Shown here piece after piece: positions 27,901 through 35,384 of a stretch of DNA of 44,645 nucleotides. This stretch comes from a virus. Below the pieces are notes generated by a model. That model did not search any database, was not told the DNA's origin, and saw only the letters and a program-made list of their open reading frames with translations. Every line of letters begins with the position of its first letter. The first letter of the stretch is position 1. The DNA lies in the IMG/VR virus record IMGVR_UViG_3300002053_000045, positions 1 through 44,645 of that record. One strand, given 5' to 3'. Made by a program: the position numbers and the translations under genes.

Positions 27901-28028
27901 ATACAAAATCTAAATCAGAATTAGAAGATATAGATGATAGATATCCTCAAGAACCTACTCCAAATCCTGGGCATTATACTTTCTTAGATAAAAAATTTGA
28001 TATCACTACACAGAGTTATATAGAATAA
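24942..28028 (+). CDS. Tail hub protein with N-terminal LamG-like lectin domain
   Basis: 1028 residues. Residues about 1-220 are a concanavalin-like LamG jelly-roll (IAHWKMNDNLATTTVLDTIG, WHHIGFTFNAGTLKLYVDGN, GDIDDVRISSSVF). Residues 228-290 hold three 21-residue acidic repeats around NLEDTITLSEEIEL. Propeller-like blades follow (290-420), then four linker repeats such as INTYLPF and INTDFRF, then the hub proper (about 485-1028; TDFKVYINGNILPDNDVKLD onward) which resembles the tail-tip hub that sits under the distal tail ring. The protein thus joins a glycan-binding head to the tail-opening machine. No lysozyme domain is seen. Stop overlaps next start by one base. Confidence 0.7.
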   Translation: MANIAHWKMNDNLATTTVLDTIGSNNGTAQHNTEDISVTGKINTALSFDSNDWVDCGDTSNYVWTDKLSVFCWIKKTGLFNLIPTIIGKWKQNSNDCEWMISITSDDAINYKLQVRYGDDTGLYTGLYETNTTVITKNTWHHIGFTFNAGTLKLYVDGNEIASTMQYSEPDSTLFNGIAKLYMGIADPAGGGAGTVAFEGDIDDVRISSSVFTQDTIDFLYNSGNGTETSLADEIELEDTVTLSEEVLLQLNPEELNLEDTITLSEEIELKTTPEIINLEDTITLYDKIEGVNKASYATDIKYHDGHLYISTDETPAQVVKVEIDYNGLGEQRWRTYTLDIGLNNAKALTINELFGELYVACSNGKIAKMNNLDDLDLERSIVIIESNTDNMITIDDSEEYLSVFIGTDSLTAELYKLDYSEITKINTYFPFIRELSYNINTYLPFLKGGLVNTDLRFITKKENIINTDFRFTTVPYNSVNHTPTPRTDFKVYINGNILPDNDVKLDSIRVQHFADEESKAYFILNRKFDRLDTNEEEQSSQITNQNSVTIYIRDKLIFTGKINRLNPITEEELVNVEATSSETWSTKKVTVDLPIPSINEQLHLYHAQIQEIDIYNPNWDIGMTEITNLGCTQVPLGDPNETKYLLGGILGTSLGGNKILTGTGNKFTRSMEGLNIDIVSGEGAHLGNYKIVKYINSNTVELDRCPILKSPSGAQGILLFGGSMSGGIGYIHDNPVIYRGIKISLGTQEFERVFKEEGTGHPLNIGFAIENQAELANWIETGQWQPDPNYEYFWYADIQYIGLYRLQNRIMPLVNPIVTNKYIGTSLQPLTSDLYKILGLWYRRQRVYNNWVYPEEFYYVGTYPFKEISASKTGRYQSTPHLEDRENGLYNVTGEYYNYRNYARNVANLEYEKLKNINGDILPITNIGLNLTIDGFLYYDIRLLNRLNITNTTETGVYKNNNGFPVSVKGITINADTMKVTLDCDNTKSKSELEDIDDRYPQEPTPNPGHYTFLDKKFDITTQSYIE

Positions 28029-28615
28029 TGAAATACGAAGAATCTAAAAAAAAATTAGATAAAATTTGGGTTAAAGTTAAGAATTCAGAAAATATTATAG
28101 ATAATCTTCAAAAACAAAATATCCAACCACATCATCTTCCATATGCTAAAAGAATATATCAATATGAATTTCCAAGAGATTTATCTGGTAGTGAAAAATT
28201 AGGATTAGGAATATATTATAAAGAATTTACAGAAGAAAATGGAGATAAAGATTCTTGGTATATATGGAAAGAAAACGATTATTTTACTTTACATATAAGA
28301 TTAAGTAATTTTCCAGAAGAATTAATTTCTGCACTTAAACCTAATCTAATTATGAAAGTAGCCCCTAACGCTTCTAAAGATTTTATAGATTATTTAGATA
28401 ATTATGAAGGATGGTTTAATCAATGGTATAGAGTCCAAAAATTAACAGATATTGAATTAACAGAAGATGAAAATAGTGCATATATATTAGAAATAGGATT
28501 TAGAGTTCTTCATAGTTGGAATAATCGAGGATATGGAAATACTCCTATTTTTGGTAATTTATATTTTAAATATATTATTACAGTAAATAATCCTTTAAAA
28601 ATATATGAAACGTAA
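28028..28615 (+). CDS. Tail-tip protein with KxKxxxxW N-terminal tag
   Basis: 195 residues. Begins MKYEESKKKLDKIWVKVKNS, a basic amphipathic tag also found at the start of two neighbours (28605 and 29979). The remainder is beta-rich and aromatic (LGLGIYYKEFTEENGDKDSW, FRVLHSWNNRGYGNTPIFGN). No enzyme motif. Coupled to the hub by TAATG and overlaps the next gene by 11 bases. The shared tag suggests these proteins dock on one common site of the hub; this is inference. Confidence 0.55.
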   Translation: MKYEESKKKLDKIWVKVKNSENIIDNLQKQNIQPHHLPYAKRIYQYEFPRDLSGSEKLGLGIYYKEFTEENGDKDSWYIWKENDYFTLHIRLSNFPEELISALKPNLIMKVAPNASKDFIDYLDNYEGWFNQWYRVQKLTDIELTEDENSAYILEIGFRVLHSWNNRGYGNTPIFGNLYFKYIITVNNPLKIYET

Positions 28616-28892
28616 AGAGACAAAAAGAAAAATAGATAATATTTGGGATATTCATCATAGTAATAACAATAAATTAGAACAGAAACGATCTTCAATAAGA
28701 AGAGAATTAAGATCTGGATGGTTAAAAACTATTTTAGAATTATATCCTAGAATGATAGATTTAGAAGCTGGAGAAATTCATTCAGATAATTTAGATGGAG
28801 AAGGTTACAAAAAATTTGATTCTTATATAGTAGATGATTATCATCAAGATGAACGTGATGATAGAATTAAATTTCATCCTGGTGATGATTAA
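28605..28892 (+). CDS. Small protein sharing the KRKIxxxW tag
   Basis: 95 residues, starting inside the previous gene. Opens MKRKETKRKIDNIWDIHHS, closely matching the tag of the genes at 28028 and 29979, then a short basic helix (SSIRRELRSGWLKTILELYP) and a strongly acidic Asp/His-rich end (DDYHQDERDDRIKFHPGDD). The acidic tail could bind metal or a basic surface. Not recognised beyond the tag; may be the truncated survivor of a duplicated tag gene. Confidence 0.5.
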   Translation: MKRKETKRKIDNIWDIHHSNNNKLEQKRSSIRRELRSGWLKTILELYPRMIDLEAGEIHSDNLDGEGYKKFDSYIVDDYHQDERDDRIKFHPGDD

Positions 28893-28911
28893 GTAAGGAG
28901 ATTTAAAAAGT

Positions 28912-29979
28912 ATGTCCACACCACAATATCCTGCGATTTGTTATTATAAATTTAAAGTTGATTTAGACATAACAGAAAATTTAATTCCTTTTGTTAATAT
29001 CTCTATTTTAACGAAAGCAATAGAAAATCAGGATGTTAGTTTTATATTTCCTAATAGAGATCTTACAGAAAGGGAACGTGAACTTTTTAAAAAAAGATGG
29101 CAACCTTTTTCTCAAGATGAAGCTCCGATATTAACTACAGAAGAAAGAGATGAATTATTAGCAACTTCTGAATTGATAACAGCAGATTACGATAATTTTT
29201 GGTATATATATGGAGATGAGAATTTAATATATGCTGGAGAAGGAGGCTATGTAGGATACGATCCTTATGTTCTAAAATGGCAAGGTAAATATTTTAATCC
29301 TGCTATTTATCCAGGATCTTATGGAGAAGCTTGTTGGGATGAAGATTATGATTATAGATTATATTGGAGTGGTAGTTATTTCGATAGAACATTAAATTTT
29401 CCTTATAAATATTATATAGATACTTCTCCTACACATGATCCTAATGTCCATTTACCTTATGCGACTGTCAAAGTTTATTTAAATACAGGAATGACTAGAT
29501 CTCAAGCCGAAGCTATAAATCCAGATTATGCTTATCAATTAAATAATGAACAAGATTTAGATTTTCCTCATATGGTAAGATCATTAAATTATGTATGGCA
29601 TGAAGATTGTAATATTAATAAATATTGGATTCCTTTAAATGAAGAAAAAACAAAATATAGATTATTTGTGAGCGGAGAAATTTTTAAATATATTTTTACG
29701 CATCAAGAAAATATATATTATGATATTAAAAGATTTAATTATGAAGAATCCGTTGATACTGATATACATCATATTAATAACGAAGGCGAAGAAGACGAAG
29801 AAATTTGGTATTATCATTACCACTATTATAAATTAACTTCTTCTCCTATTAGTGTAGGAACTATAACAAGATATATAAATAATGAAGACGATTTAGAAAA
29901 AGTAGATATTAAATTATTAGTAAGTTATTTAAATCATCAAAATTTTACCAAACAAATTATTTTAAAAAATAGAACATAA
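28912..29979 (+). CDS. Aromatic-rich tail-tip protein
   Basis: 355 residues, beginning after AAGGAG. Exceptionally rich in Tyr, Trp, Asp and Asn (GDENLIYAGEGGYVGYDPYV, EEIWYYHYHYYKLTSS). N-terminal strands (AICYYKFKVDLDITENLIPF) look like a docking domain. No transmembrane segment, no catalytic motif. The bias is typical of carbohydrate-binding tail-tip proteins. It lacks the N-terminal tag of its neighbours, so it may be the partner that the tagged proteins flank. Unknown family. Stop overlaps the next start (TAATG). Confidence 0.5.
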   Translation: MSTPQYPAICYYKFKVDLDITENLIPFVNISILTKAIENQDVSFIFPNRDLTERERELFKKRWQPFSQDEAPILTTEERDELLATSELITADYDNFWYIYGDENLIYAGEGGYVGYDPYVLKWQGKYFNPAIYPGSYGEACWDEDYDYRLYWSGSYFDRTLNFPYKYYIDTSPTHDPNVHLPYATVKVYLNTGMTRSQAEAINPDYAYQLNNEQDLDFPHMVRSLNYVWHEDCNINKYWIPLNEEKTKYRLFVSGEIFKYIFTHQENIYYDIKRFNYEESVDTDIHHINNEGEEDEEIWYYHYHYYKLTSSPISVGTITRYINNEDDLEKVDIKLLVSYLNHQNFTKQIILKNRT

Positions 29980-30530
29980 TGAGAAGAGAAGAGAAAAAAA
30001 GAAAAATTAAATATTTATGGGATAGTTCTGAAAAGACTAAACAAGAAATTATTAAAGAGGTAGAAAAAAGTGAAAGAATTAAAAATAATACTATAGATTT
30101 AAGTCTTGAAAAAATTAATGTAGTTCGTACCTTTTCTACTGATTGGGAAGAAGTTTCTTTACGAGCTCCAGGTCATACTTCTGAAGATTTATATTATCGA
30201 AAACAATGGAGAATTGTTATAGAAAGATTTCCAGAAAAATATATTCCTTATATTAACTGTATTCCTTTATATGAATATCCTGTAGATAACTATTATCCTT
30301 ATGATACCGATCCTGGAGCTTATAGACAAGAACAAAAAGGAAAATTATCCTATCTTTGGGGAGATATTAGTGTTATGTATAAAGTTCAAGATATTCTAAA
30401 CGAACCAGAAATGAAAAGATTGGAATTGATTGCTTATTGTGATTTAGCAGATTGGTCTTATACTCCTAAAGTAGATTATATAAGAATGAAATTATTAATA
30501 CAGTTTTATAATCCTGATGTATTTATTTGA
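29979..30530 (+). CDS. Last tail-tip protein, KRKIxxLW tag
   Basis: 183 residues. Starts MRREEKKRKIKYLWDSSEKT, the third copy of the tag, followed by a helical segment to about residue 45 and a beta-rich, aromatic C-terminal domain (SYLWGDISVMYKVQDI, MKLLIQFYNPDVFI). It ends the plus-strand operon; its last eight bases overlap the end of the convergent minus-strand gene. Similar in plan and length to the 28028 gene, so the pair may be old paralogues. Confidence 0.55.
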   Translation: MRREEKKRKIKYLWDSSEKTKQEIIKEVEKSERIKNNTIDLSLEKINVVRTFSTDWEEVSLRAPGHTSEDLYYRKQWRIVIERFPEKYIPYINCIPLYEYPVDNYYPYDTDPGAYRQEQKGKLSYLWGDISVMYKVQDILNEPEMKRLELIAYCDLADWSYTPKVDYIRMKLLIQFYNPDVFI

Positions 30531-30900
30531 AATATAACATAGACTTCTGATTAAGAAGTCCTTCTTTCCAACCTATAGTCGGCTTGCCTCTCCATTCTTT
30601 ACCAAATTCTTTACCATCATAAAAACATTTCTGTTTTATAAAATTAAAAATAATTCTAATAACATTATTATCTTTCTTTCCCATAATAACAAATTTGGTA
30701 ATTCCACTAAGACCTTTATTTATAAACACTTGCTTTTCATAAAAAAGATTATAAGCTTCGTAATTTTCTAAAACTATAGTTTTTCCACCTATAGAACATT
30801 CTATTTTTTTAATAGCTTTATTAGGCATTAAATTCCATTTGGTTTCTCTTATATTACCTCCTTTAAAAATAGTTTCGTCTTCAAAATATATTATATACAT
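30523..30900 (-). CDS. Small hypothetical protein, last gene of minus operon
   Basis: 125 residues, starting with an AAGGAG site. Opens MYIIYFEDETIFKGGNIRET, a strand pair with a Phe-Glu-Asp turn that recurs in small phage proteins of unknown role, then more strands (KKIECSIGGKTIVLENYEAY) and an IRIIFNFIKQKCFYDGKEFG segment ending in a Gly/Trp-rich tail. No membrane helix. It overlaps the end of the plus-strand operon by eight bases. Function unknown. Confidence 0.55.
   Translation of the reverse strand: MYIIYFEDETIFKGGNIRETKWNLMPNKAIKKIECSIGGKTIVLENYEAYNLFYEKQVFINKGLSGITKFVIMGKKDNNVIRIIFNFIKQKCFYDGKEFGKEWRGKPTIGWKEGLLNQKSMLYFK
30542..30560. terminator. Possible two-way terminator between convergent operons
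   Basis: GACTTCT and AGAAGTC form a seven-base-pair stem around GATTA, 12 bases beyond the last plus-strand stop. CTTCTTTCC follows on the + side. On the - side the sequence is T-rich but mixed. It lies within the C-terminal codons of the opposing gene. Position between two convergent operons is the main argument. Confidence 0.4.
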
Positions 30901-30909
30901 TTTATCTCC

Positions 30910-31680
30910 TTATTTTAAACATAATAATCTTCCTAATTTATTTTTTATATATTCTCTTAATTCTTCTTGATTATAATTAATTTTATCTAACTTATTAAAA
31001 AAACTATCATAATCTATTTTTTCGAAAGTATTTATTTTACTATTCAAGCTTACATTATAAATTTTAACTTTATTTTCATCTTTATATACTCCAAATGTAT
31101 CTTTAGCTCTATTTTTACTACTATACCAACTAATCTTTCCGATACCTCTATGATCAAGTTCTTCTTGATAAAAATGAGTTAAAAATTTACCTTTATCATC
31201 TTTTTTATTATCTAAATTACCAAAATCATATCCTAATAAAAAAATTTCATCTCCTTCATCTAATAAATATATACCTATAGATAAGGCAAATATTCCAACT
31301 AATGATGATCTATATATTCCGTCTTTTAAATCTCTAGAATAATGAGGAACACATTTAAATACTAAAGAATTAGAAGGCTTAGAAAAAATTCTAATATTAT
31401 TACAATTTTCACAACTTTCTTTATTTCTATGTCCTTCACATTTATGACATTCCATTCTTGAATGGTATTTACATAAAATTAAAGGTAATTGATCTAATTC
31501 TTGATGATGTTGGCTATAAAACTGTTTATCTACCCATAATTGAGCTGTAGAAGCATTAAAAAAGTTATAGGAATAGTTTAACCCAAAAGTAAACTTTCCT
31601 TCTAATTTATCCCATAATCCTTTAAAAATACCCTCTTTTATACTAGTTCCTCCTCCTATAATTATTAATTGTTTTTTCAT
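30910..31680 (-). CDS. Rossmann-like DUF115/sialyltransferase-like protein with zinc cluster
   Basis: 256 residues. An N-terminal IIIGGGTSIKEG loop, then GLNYSYNFFNASTAQLWVDK and the later ALSIGIYLLDEGDEIFLLGY segment look like the nucleotide-sugar-binding Rossmann fold shared by DUF115 (motility accessory factor) and some sialyltransferases. Residues 78-93 hold a CxxC-8-CxxC cluster that could bind zinc. It ends the glycan block and is coupled to the gene before it (TAATG). A glycan-processing role is inferred from neighbours and motif; substrate is unknown. Confidence 0.5.
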   Translation of the reverse strand: MKKQLIIIGGGTSIKEGIFKGLWDKLEGKFTFGLNYSYNFFNASTAQLWVDKQFYSQHHQELDQLPLILCKYHSRMECHKCEGHRNKESCENCNNIRIFSKPSNSLVFKCVPHYSRDLKDGIYRSSLVGIFALSIGIYLLDEGDEIFLLGYDFGNLDNKKDDKGKFLTHFYQEELDHRGIGKISWYSSKNRAKDTFGVYKDENKVKIYNVSLNSKINTFEKIDYDSFFNKLDKINYNQEELREYIKNKLGRLLCLK

Positions 31681-32273
31681 TAATATACCACTAAATTATT
31701 ATCATATCTTATAGCTATACATTCCCATTCTTCAGGATGATTTTCGCAGTATAAATCTATAAGTTTTGTATTTAAGTCGTTTATATTTTTAGCTCCAAAA
31801 GTATAATTTAAAGCTCTTCTATACCAATCAGCTACTCTAATTACACATATATCATTATCTTTCATATCAAACCATCTTGCAAAGAATTTAATTCCTGTCA
31901 GCCAACTTATAGCTTTACCTATACATTCTAGAATACCATATCCTTCTCCAATATCTTCTAAAGCTATTCTAGTTAATAAATTTTTATCATATACTGATAA
32001 ATCTAATTTCCTCCATATAACAAAATTCTTTTTATAAATTTTTTCTACAGATCTAATTATAACTTTAGATTGTTGCTCAATAATTTGATTTTCATTAAAT
32101 ACCATCCCTGCATGGTAAAATCTAGGTCTTTCTTTATCTATTCTACCTGTAATTTTCCAGAATAAATGATGCCAAATAGTCGGAGCTGTCATCAAAAATT
32201 TAACAATTTTTGAAGCTGTAGAAAAAGTATCTGTAAAAAATATATCTCCTGTTTTTAATTTTAATTCTTTCAT
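31680..32273 (-). CDS. Permuted NlpC/P60-like (YiiX-type) papain-like enzyme
   Basis: 197 residues. GDIFFTDTFSTASKIV at the start, His 54 in RFYHAGMVFNENQIIEQ, and Cys 143 in DICVIRVADWYRRAL appear in the order of permuted papain-like NlpC/P60 enzymes, in which the His-containing strand precedes the Cys-bearing helix. Such enzymes cut peptide or ester bonds in cell-wall or lipid substrates. No signal peptide is visible. In a phage it could act as a lysis or wall-modifying enzyme, or belong to the glycan block. Confidence in the family is moderate. Confidence 0.5.
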   Translation of the reverse strand: MKELKLKTGDIFFTDTFSTASKIVKFLMTAPTIWHHLFWKITGRIDKERPRFYHAGMVFNENQIIEQQSKVIIRSVEKIYKKNFVIWRKLDLSVYDKNLLTRIALEDIGEGYGILECIGKAISWLTGIKFFARWFDMKDNDICVIRVADWYRRALNYTFGAKNINDLNTKLIDLYCENHPEEWECIAIRYDNNLVVY

Positions 32274-33109
32274 TATCTCTTAAATCTTTTTTTAAAGCCA
32301 GGACTATAAATCCAACTAAATTTAAAACTATACTTAGCTTCTAATATCTTTTTAAATTCATTATACATTCTATTTCTATATTTTAAATATTCTTTTGGTT
32401 TATCTTCAATATATTCTCCTTTTATATAATCAGTATAAAATACTTGATAAGGTTGATAGATATCGGTTCCATATTCTTTAACAAAAGAAACAGAATTATT
32501 TTTTAATCTCCAAAAAAAATCTTCATGTTCTAATAGTTTTAAATTATTATCCCATTTATTGTCTAATAAACATTTTGTTGTAGCTAAGAAAAAGTTTCTG
32601 CATATATCTACTCTCTGAAAAACGATATTTTTAAATTCTATTAATTCTCTTTGAGGAGCTTCAAAATAAAATCCTTTTTCTTTTAATTCTAAATCTCCTT
32701 CCCAACAAATTCTCCTTCTTAAATTAAGTCCTACAATTCCTCGTCTTGGATCTTCTTCTAAAAAGTCTATAACTGTTTGTAAATCATATGGTTGTAAAAA
32801 TTTAATTGAGTCCGCTGTAAGTAAACAATATTTACAATTTAGCTCATTAGCTTTTTCAACTAAAAAATTTCTAGAAGCTGATAATCCATAATCAAAAGGC
32901 AAAATATATCTATAAATATTTTTATTATTAAGACTATTATAATAATCAGTTTTGGTGTCTTTATCTCTTAATCCTTGTTCTCCGATCAATAAAACATAAT
33001 TTTCATTCCAATTATCAAGAATAGACTCGATTGTTTGTTTTTCTAAATTATCTCTTAAAAAGGTAGTATATATTATTGCTATTTTATTCATATTTTTGCC
33101 AATCTTCAC
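32273..33109 (-). CDS. Glycosyltransferase, family-2-like
   Basis: 278 residues from GTG 33109, chosen because AAAGGAAG lies six bases upstream; ATG 33091 (MNKIAIIYTTFLRDN) is a good alternative that starts exactly at the first strand of the fold. A GT-A fold is indicated by IAIIYTTFLRDNLEKQTIES, LPFDYGLSASRNFLVEKANE (the family's SxARN segment), CLLTADSIKF as metal site, and EHEDFFWRLK as acceptor-side acid. It resembles the central domain of the next gene, so the two may act in sequence on one glycan. No membrane anchor. Confidence 0.65.
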   Translation of the reverse strand: MKIGKNMNKIAIIYTTFLRDNLEKQTIESILDNWNENYVLLIGEQGLRDKDTKTDYYNSLNNKNIYRYILPFDYGLSASRNFLVEKANELNCKYCLLTADSIKFLQPYDLQTVIDFLEEDPRRGIVGLNLRRRICWEGDLELKEKGFYFEAPQRELIEFKNIVFQRVDICRNFFLATTKCLLDNKWDNNLKLLEHEDFFWRLKNNSVSFVKEYGTDIYQPYQVFYTDYIKGEYIEDKPKEYLKYRNRMYNEFKKILEAKYSFKFSWIYSPGFKKRFKR

Positions 33110-34958
33110 CGAATTCTTCCTTTAAATATTTTATAACTGGAAAAGGAACTGTTACTTTTCTATTAAATAATTTTAAAGTTTTTATTTTCATTTTAAAATC
33201 TATAGGATATAAATGAATTGTTAATTTTTTAGAAGATGGTTTATTAGTAACTTTAAATCCTTGTTCTTTTAAAAAGTAAATTAATCTATTATAATCAATA
33301 TTATTATTATTAGTAATATGAAAATCATTAGGTTTTAATTTTAGTTCTTTATATCTCACTATATCTAAGCATGTTTCTTTTAATAATATAAAATTTAAAT
33401 TATTATCACATAATTTATTAATAATATTTTCTACAGTTTCATTTTTAATTAAATAAATAATTTTATCTTTATTTATAACTTCTTCTTCTATACTTTTTTC
33501 TTTAATTATTTCATTTTCTGGAGCTTCCTCTTCTATTTCATTAGGTTTAATTTCCTTTTCTAAAAGTCTTTTAGGAATGACTTTACCTTCTGTAGCATAT
33601 ATTTCTTTACCTTTTCCTATAGTAAAATTCATTCTTAAATCCCAATATTCCGAAAATTTTAATGCGTCTTCTTTTCTATTTCTATAGTTTTTATATCTAT
33701 CTGTATCTAAATGAACATGATTTACTTTCATATTAGGAAAATAAACTATATCATATTCAGAATAAAGTTTTAACTTTAAAAATAGATCGCTATGTTCATA
33801 TCTAACTTTAACATTTTCGTTCCATCTTATTTTTTTATTATCGAAAACCTCTCTTCTTGCTATTGCATAATTAAATGTAAGATCGCAATAGTAATACTCT
33901 GCTCTTTTATGTTTATATTCTATAGGATCTGTTAGTTCTAATGGAATATACACTAGAATTCCATGTTCTTTATCATACATTAAAATTCTTTCATAATGAA
34001 GCATTTTTTCATCTTTATAAACAGATCCTCCCACAACGCCAATATTTTTCTTTGATTTTAATAAATCAATAGCTTTATAAATATTATTTTCTTTATCAAA
34101 TACAAAATCGTTATCTCCCCACATTATATAAGGTTCTTCTATTTTTTTGATTAAAAAATTTCTTGCATAACTTAATCCACAATCAAAAGGTATAAAATAA
34201 TATTCAACATTATATTGTTCATAAAAATTAAACATATCTGCCGAAGGATCATCTTGGTCGGCTATATAGATTTTACAATTAGGACAATATGCTTTTAAAG
34301 AAATTATAGTTTTCTTTGTTTCTTCAGGTCTTAAAAGATTAACACATACATAAGCGAAATCATATTTTTTATTATCTAATTTTTCTGGATAGAAACCTGC
34401 GGGATAAAAACCTTTATATGATTTATCTTCATTAGGAGGAGTAGAACTTACAAAATTAGGATCTGGTTTATTCCATCCTTTACCGTAATGAGTTTCCAAA
34501 ATAATTTCGGGATCTTTAGGAACATTAACTTTTCTACCTAAGAAATTTATTTGTTTTAAAGGAAAGAAATTTTCATAAGGAAATACTGCTCTCCATTCGT
34601 GATCCCATTTACCAGTAGAACTTTTTCTATAGCTATAAATATAATATTTATCGTTATCTCTTTCCATTGGAAAAATATCTACTTTATATTTCCAATCACT
34701 TGAAGAAATTGTTATTTCTCTTCTTCTTATAAAATTATATTTATATTTACTAAAAAAAGAAGAACATTCTTTATTAAATATTTTTCTTACCTTCCAATAA
34801 TCATCTTTTAAAATTCCTATATCTGTATCTGAATGATCAGAAGGTAAAAAAGCTTTATCTCTTACCGCCCCTAATAAAGTTCCGCACATTAACCAATAAG
34901 TAATATTATTTTTTTCTAAAATATCTAATACTTTAAAGAAAAATTGTTTATGTGTCAT
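33084..34958 (-). CDS. LicD-type transferase / GT2 / LicD-like three-domain fusion
   Basis: 624 residues. Residues 1-190 are a LicD/fukutin-family domain: CGTLLGAVRDKAFLPSDHSD with TDIG, later YKVDIFP supplying the third acid. Residues about 195-430 are a family-2-like glycosyltransferase (SYARNFLIKKIEEPYIMWGD, then NDF as metal site, and VRYEHSDLFLKLK). After an acidic linker, residues about 500-624 look like a second, degenerate LicD domain (ILLKETCLDIVRYKELKLKP; the KxxVP-x-P end is repeated in both). LicD enzymes transfer phosphocholine or phospho-alditol from CDP donors. The fusion predicts sugar addition and phospho-decoration by one chain. Coupled to the gene before by ATGA. Confidence 0.7.
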   Translation of the reverse strand: MTHKQFFFKVLDILEKNNITYWLMCGTLLGAVRDKAFLPSDHSDTDIGILKDDYWKVRKIFNKECSSFFSKYKYNFIRRREITISSSDWKYKVDIFPMERDNDKYYIYSYRKSSTGKWDHEWRAVFPYENFFPLKQINFLGRKVNVPKDPEIILETHYGKGWNKPDPNFVSSTPPNEDKSYKGFYPAGFYPEKLDNKKYDFAYVCVNLLRPEETKKTIISLKAYCPNCKIYIADQDDPSADMFNFYEQYNVEYYFIPFDCGLSYARNFLIKKIEEPYIMWGDNDFVFDKENNIYKAIDLLKSKKNIGVVGGSVYKDEKMLHYERILMYDKEHGILVYIPLELTDPIEYKHKRAEYYYCDLTFNYAIARREVFDNKKIRWNENVKVRYEHSDLFLKLKLYSEYDIVYFPNMKVNHVHLDTDRYKNYRNRKEDALKFSEYWDLRMNFTIGKGKEIYATEGKVIPKRLLEKEIKPNEIEEEAPENEIIKEKSIEEEVINKDKIIYLIKNETVENIINKLCDNNLNFILLKETCLDIVRYKELKLKPNDFHITNNNNIDYNRLIYFLKEQGFKVTNKPSSKKLTIHLYPIDFKMKIKTLKLFNRKVTVPFPVIKYLKEEFGEDWQKYE

Positions 34959-35380
34959 AATATTATTATATTATAAGTCCTATCTTCTTTTCCTAAATCA
35001 CATTCAATATAAAAAATTTTTTGCCATTTACCTAAATCCAATTTACCATTTATAACAGGAATAACTTCTTGATGATTTAAAAGCATGGCTCTTAAATGAC
35101 TATATCCATTTCTTCTCTCTTCTGGAGGAACATCTCTATGTTCTAAATCATCATGTCTATATAAGCAATTAGAAGAAGCTAATCTTTCCATAAAATCGTG
35201 CATATCTTTTTTAAGTAATGTTTCGTTTTCTAATAATCTAATACAAGCAGTAGTGTGTTTAGAATAAACAATAATTAATCCATTATAATTGGGATCAAAA
35301 CTAGATATTTCTTCTTGAACTTCATCTGTAATATTAATAAATTCTTCTTTTGGAACTATAGTTTTACAAATTCTTTTCAT
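34955..35380 (-). CDS. YjbQ/UPF0047-family protein
   Basis: 141 residues from ATG 35380, which has AAAGGAGT just upstream; the longer in-frame extension lacks a site and overlaps the previous stop. Family marks are clear: GLIIVYSKHTTACIRLLENE, the ERLASSNCLYRHDDLEHRDV region, SHLRAMLLNHQEVIPVINGK and LDLGKWQKIFYIECD. YjbQ proteins are widespread small metal-binding proteins; some have secondary thiamine phosphate synthase activity, and the true role is uncertain. An occurrence in a phage operon next to a reductase and LicD gene is unusual. Confidence 0.8.
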   Translation of the reverse strand: MKRICKTIVPKEEFINITDEVQEEISSFDPNYNGLIIVYSKHTTACIRLLENETLLKKDMHDFMERLASSNCLYRHDDLEHRDVPPEERRNGYSHLRAMLLNHQEVIPVINGKLDLGKWQKIFYIECDLGKEDRTYNIIIL

Positions 35381-35384
35381 ATTT

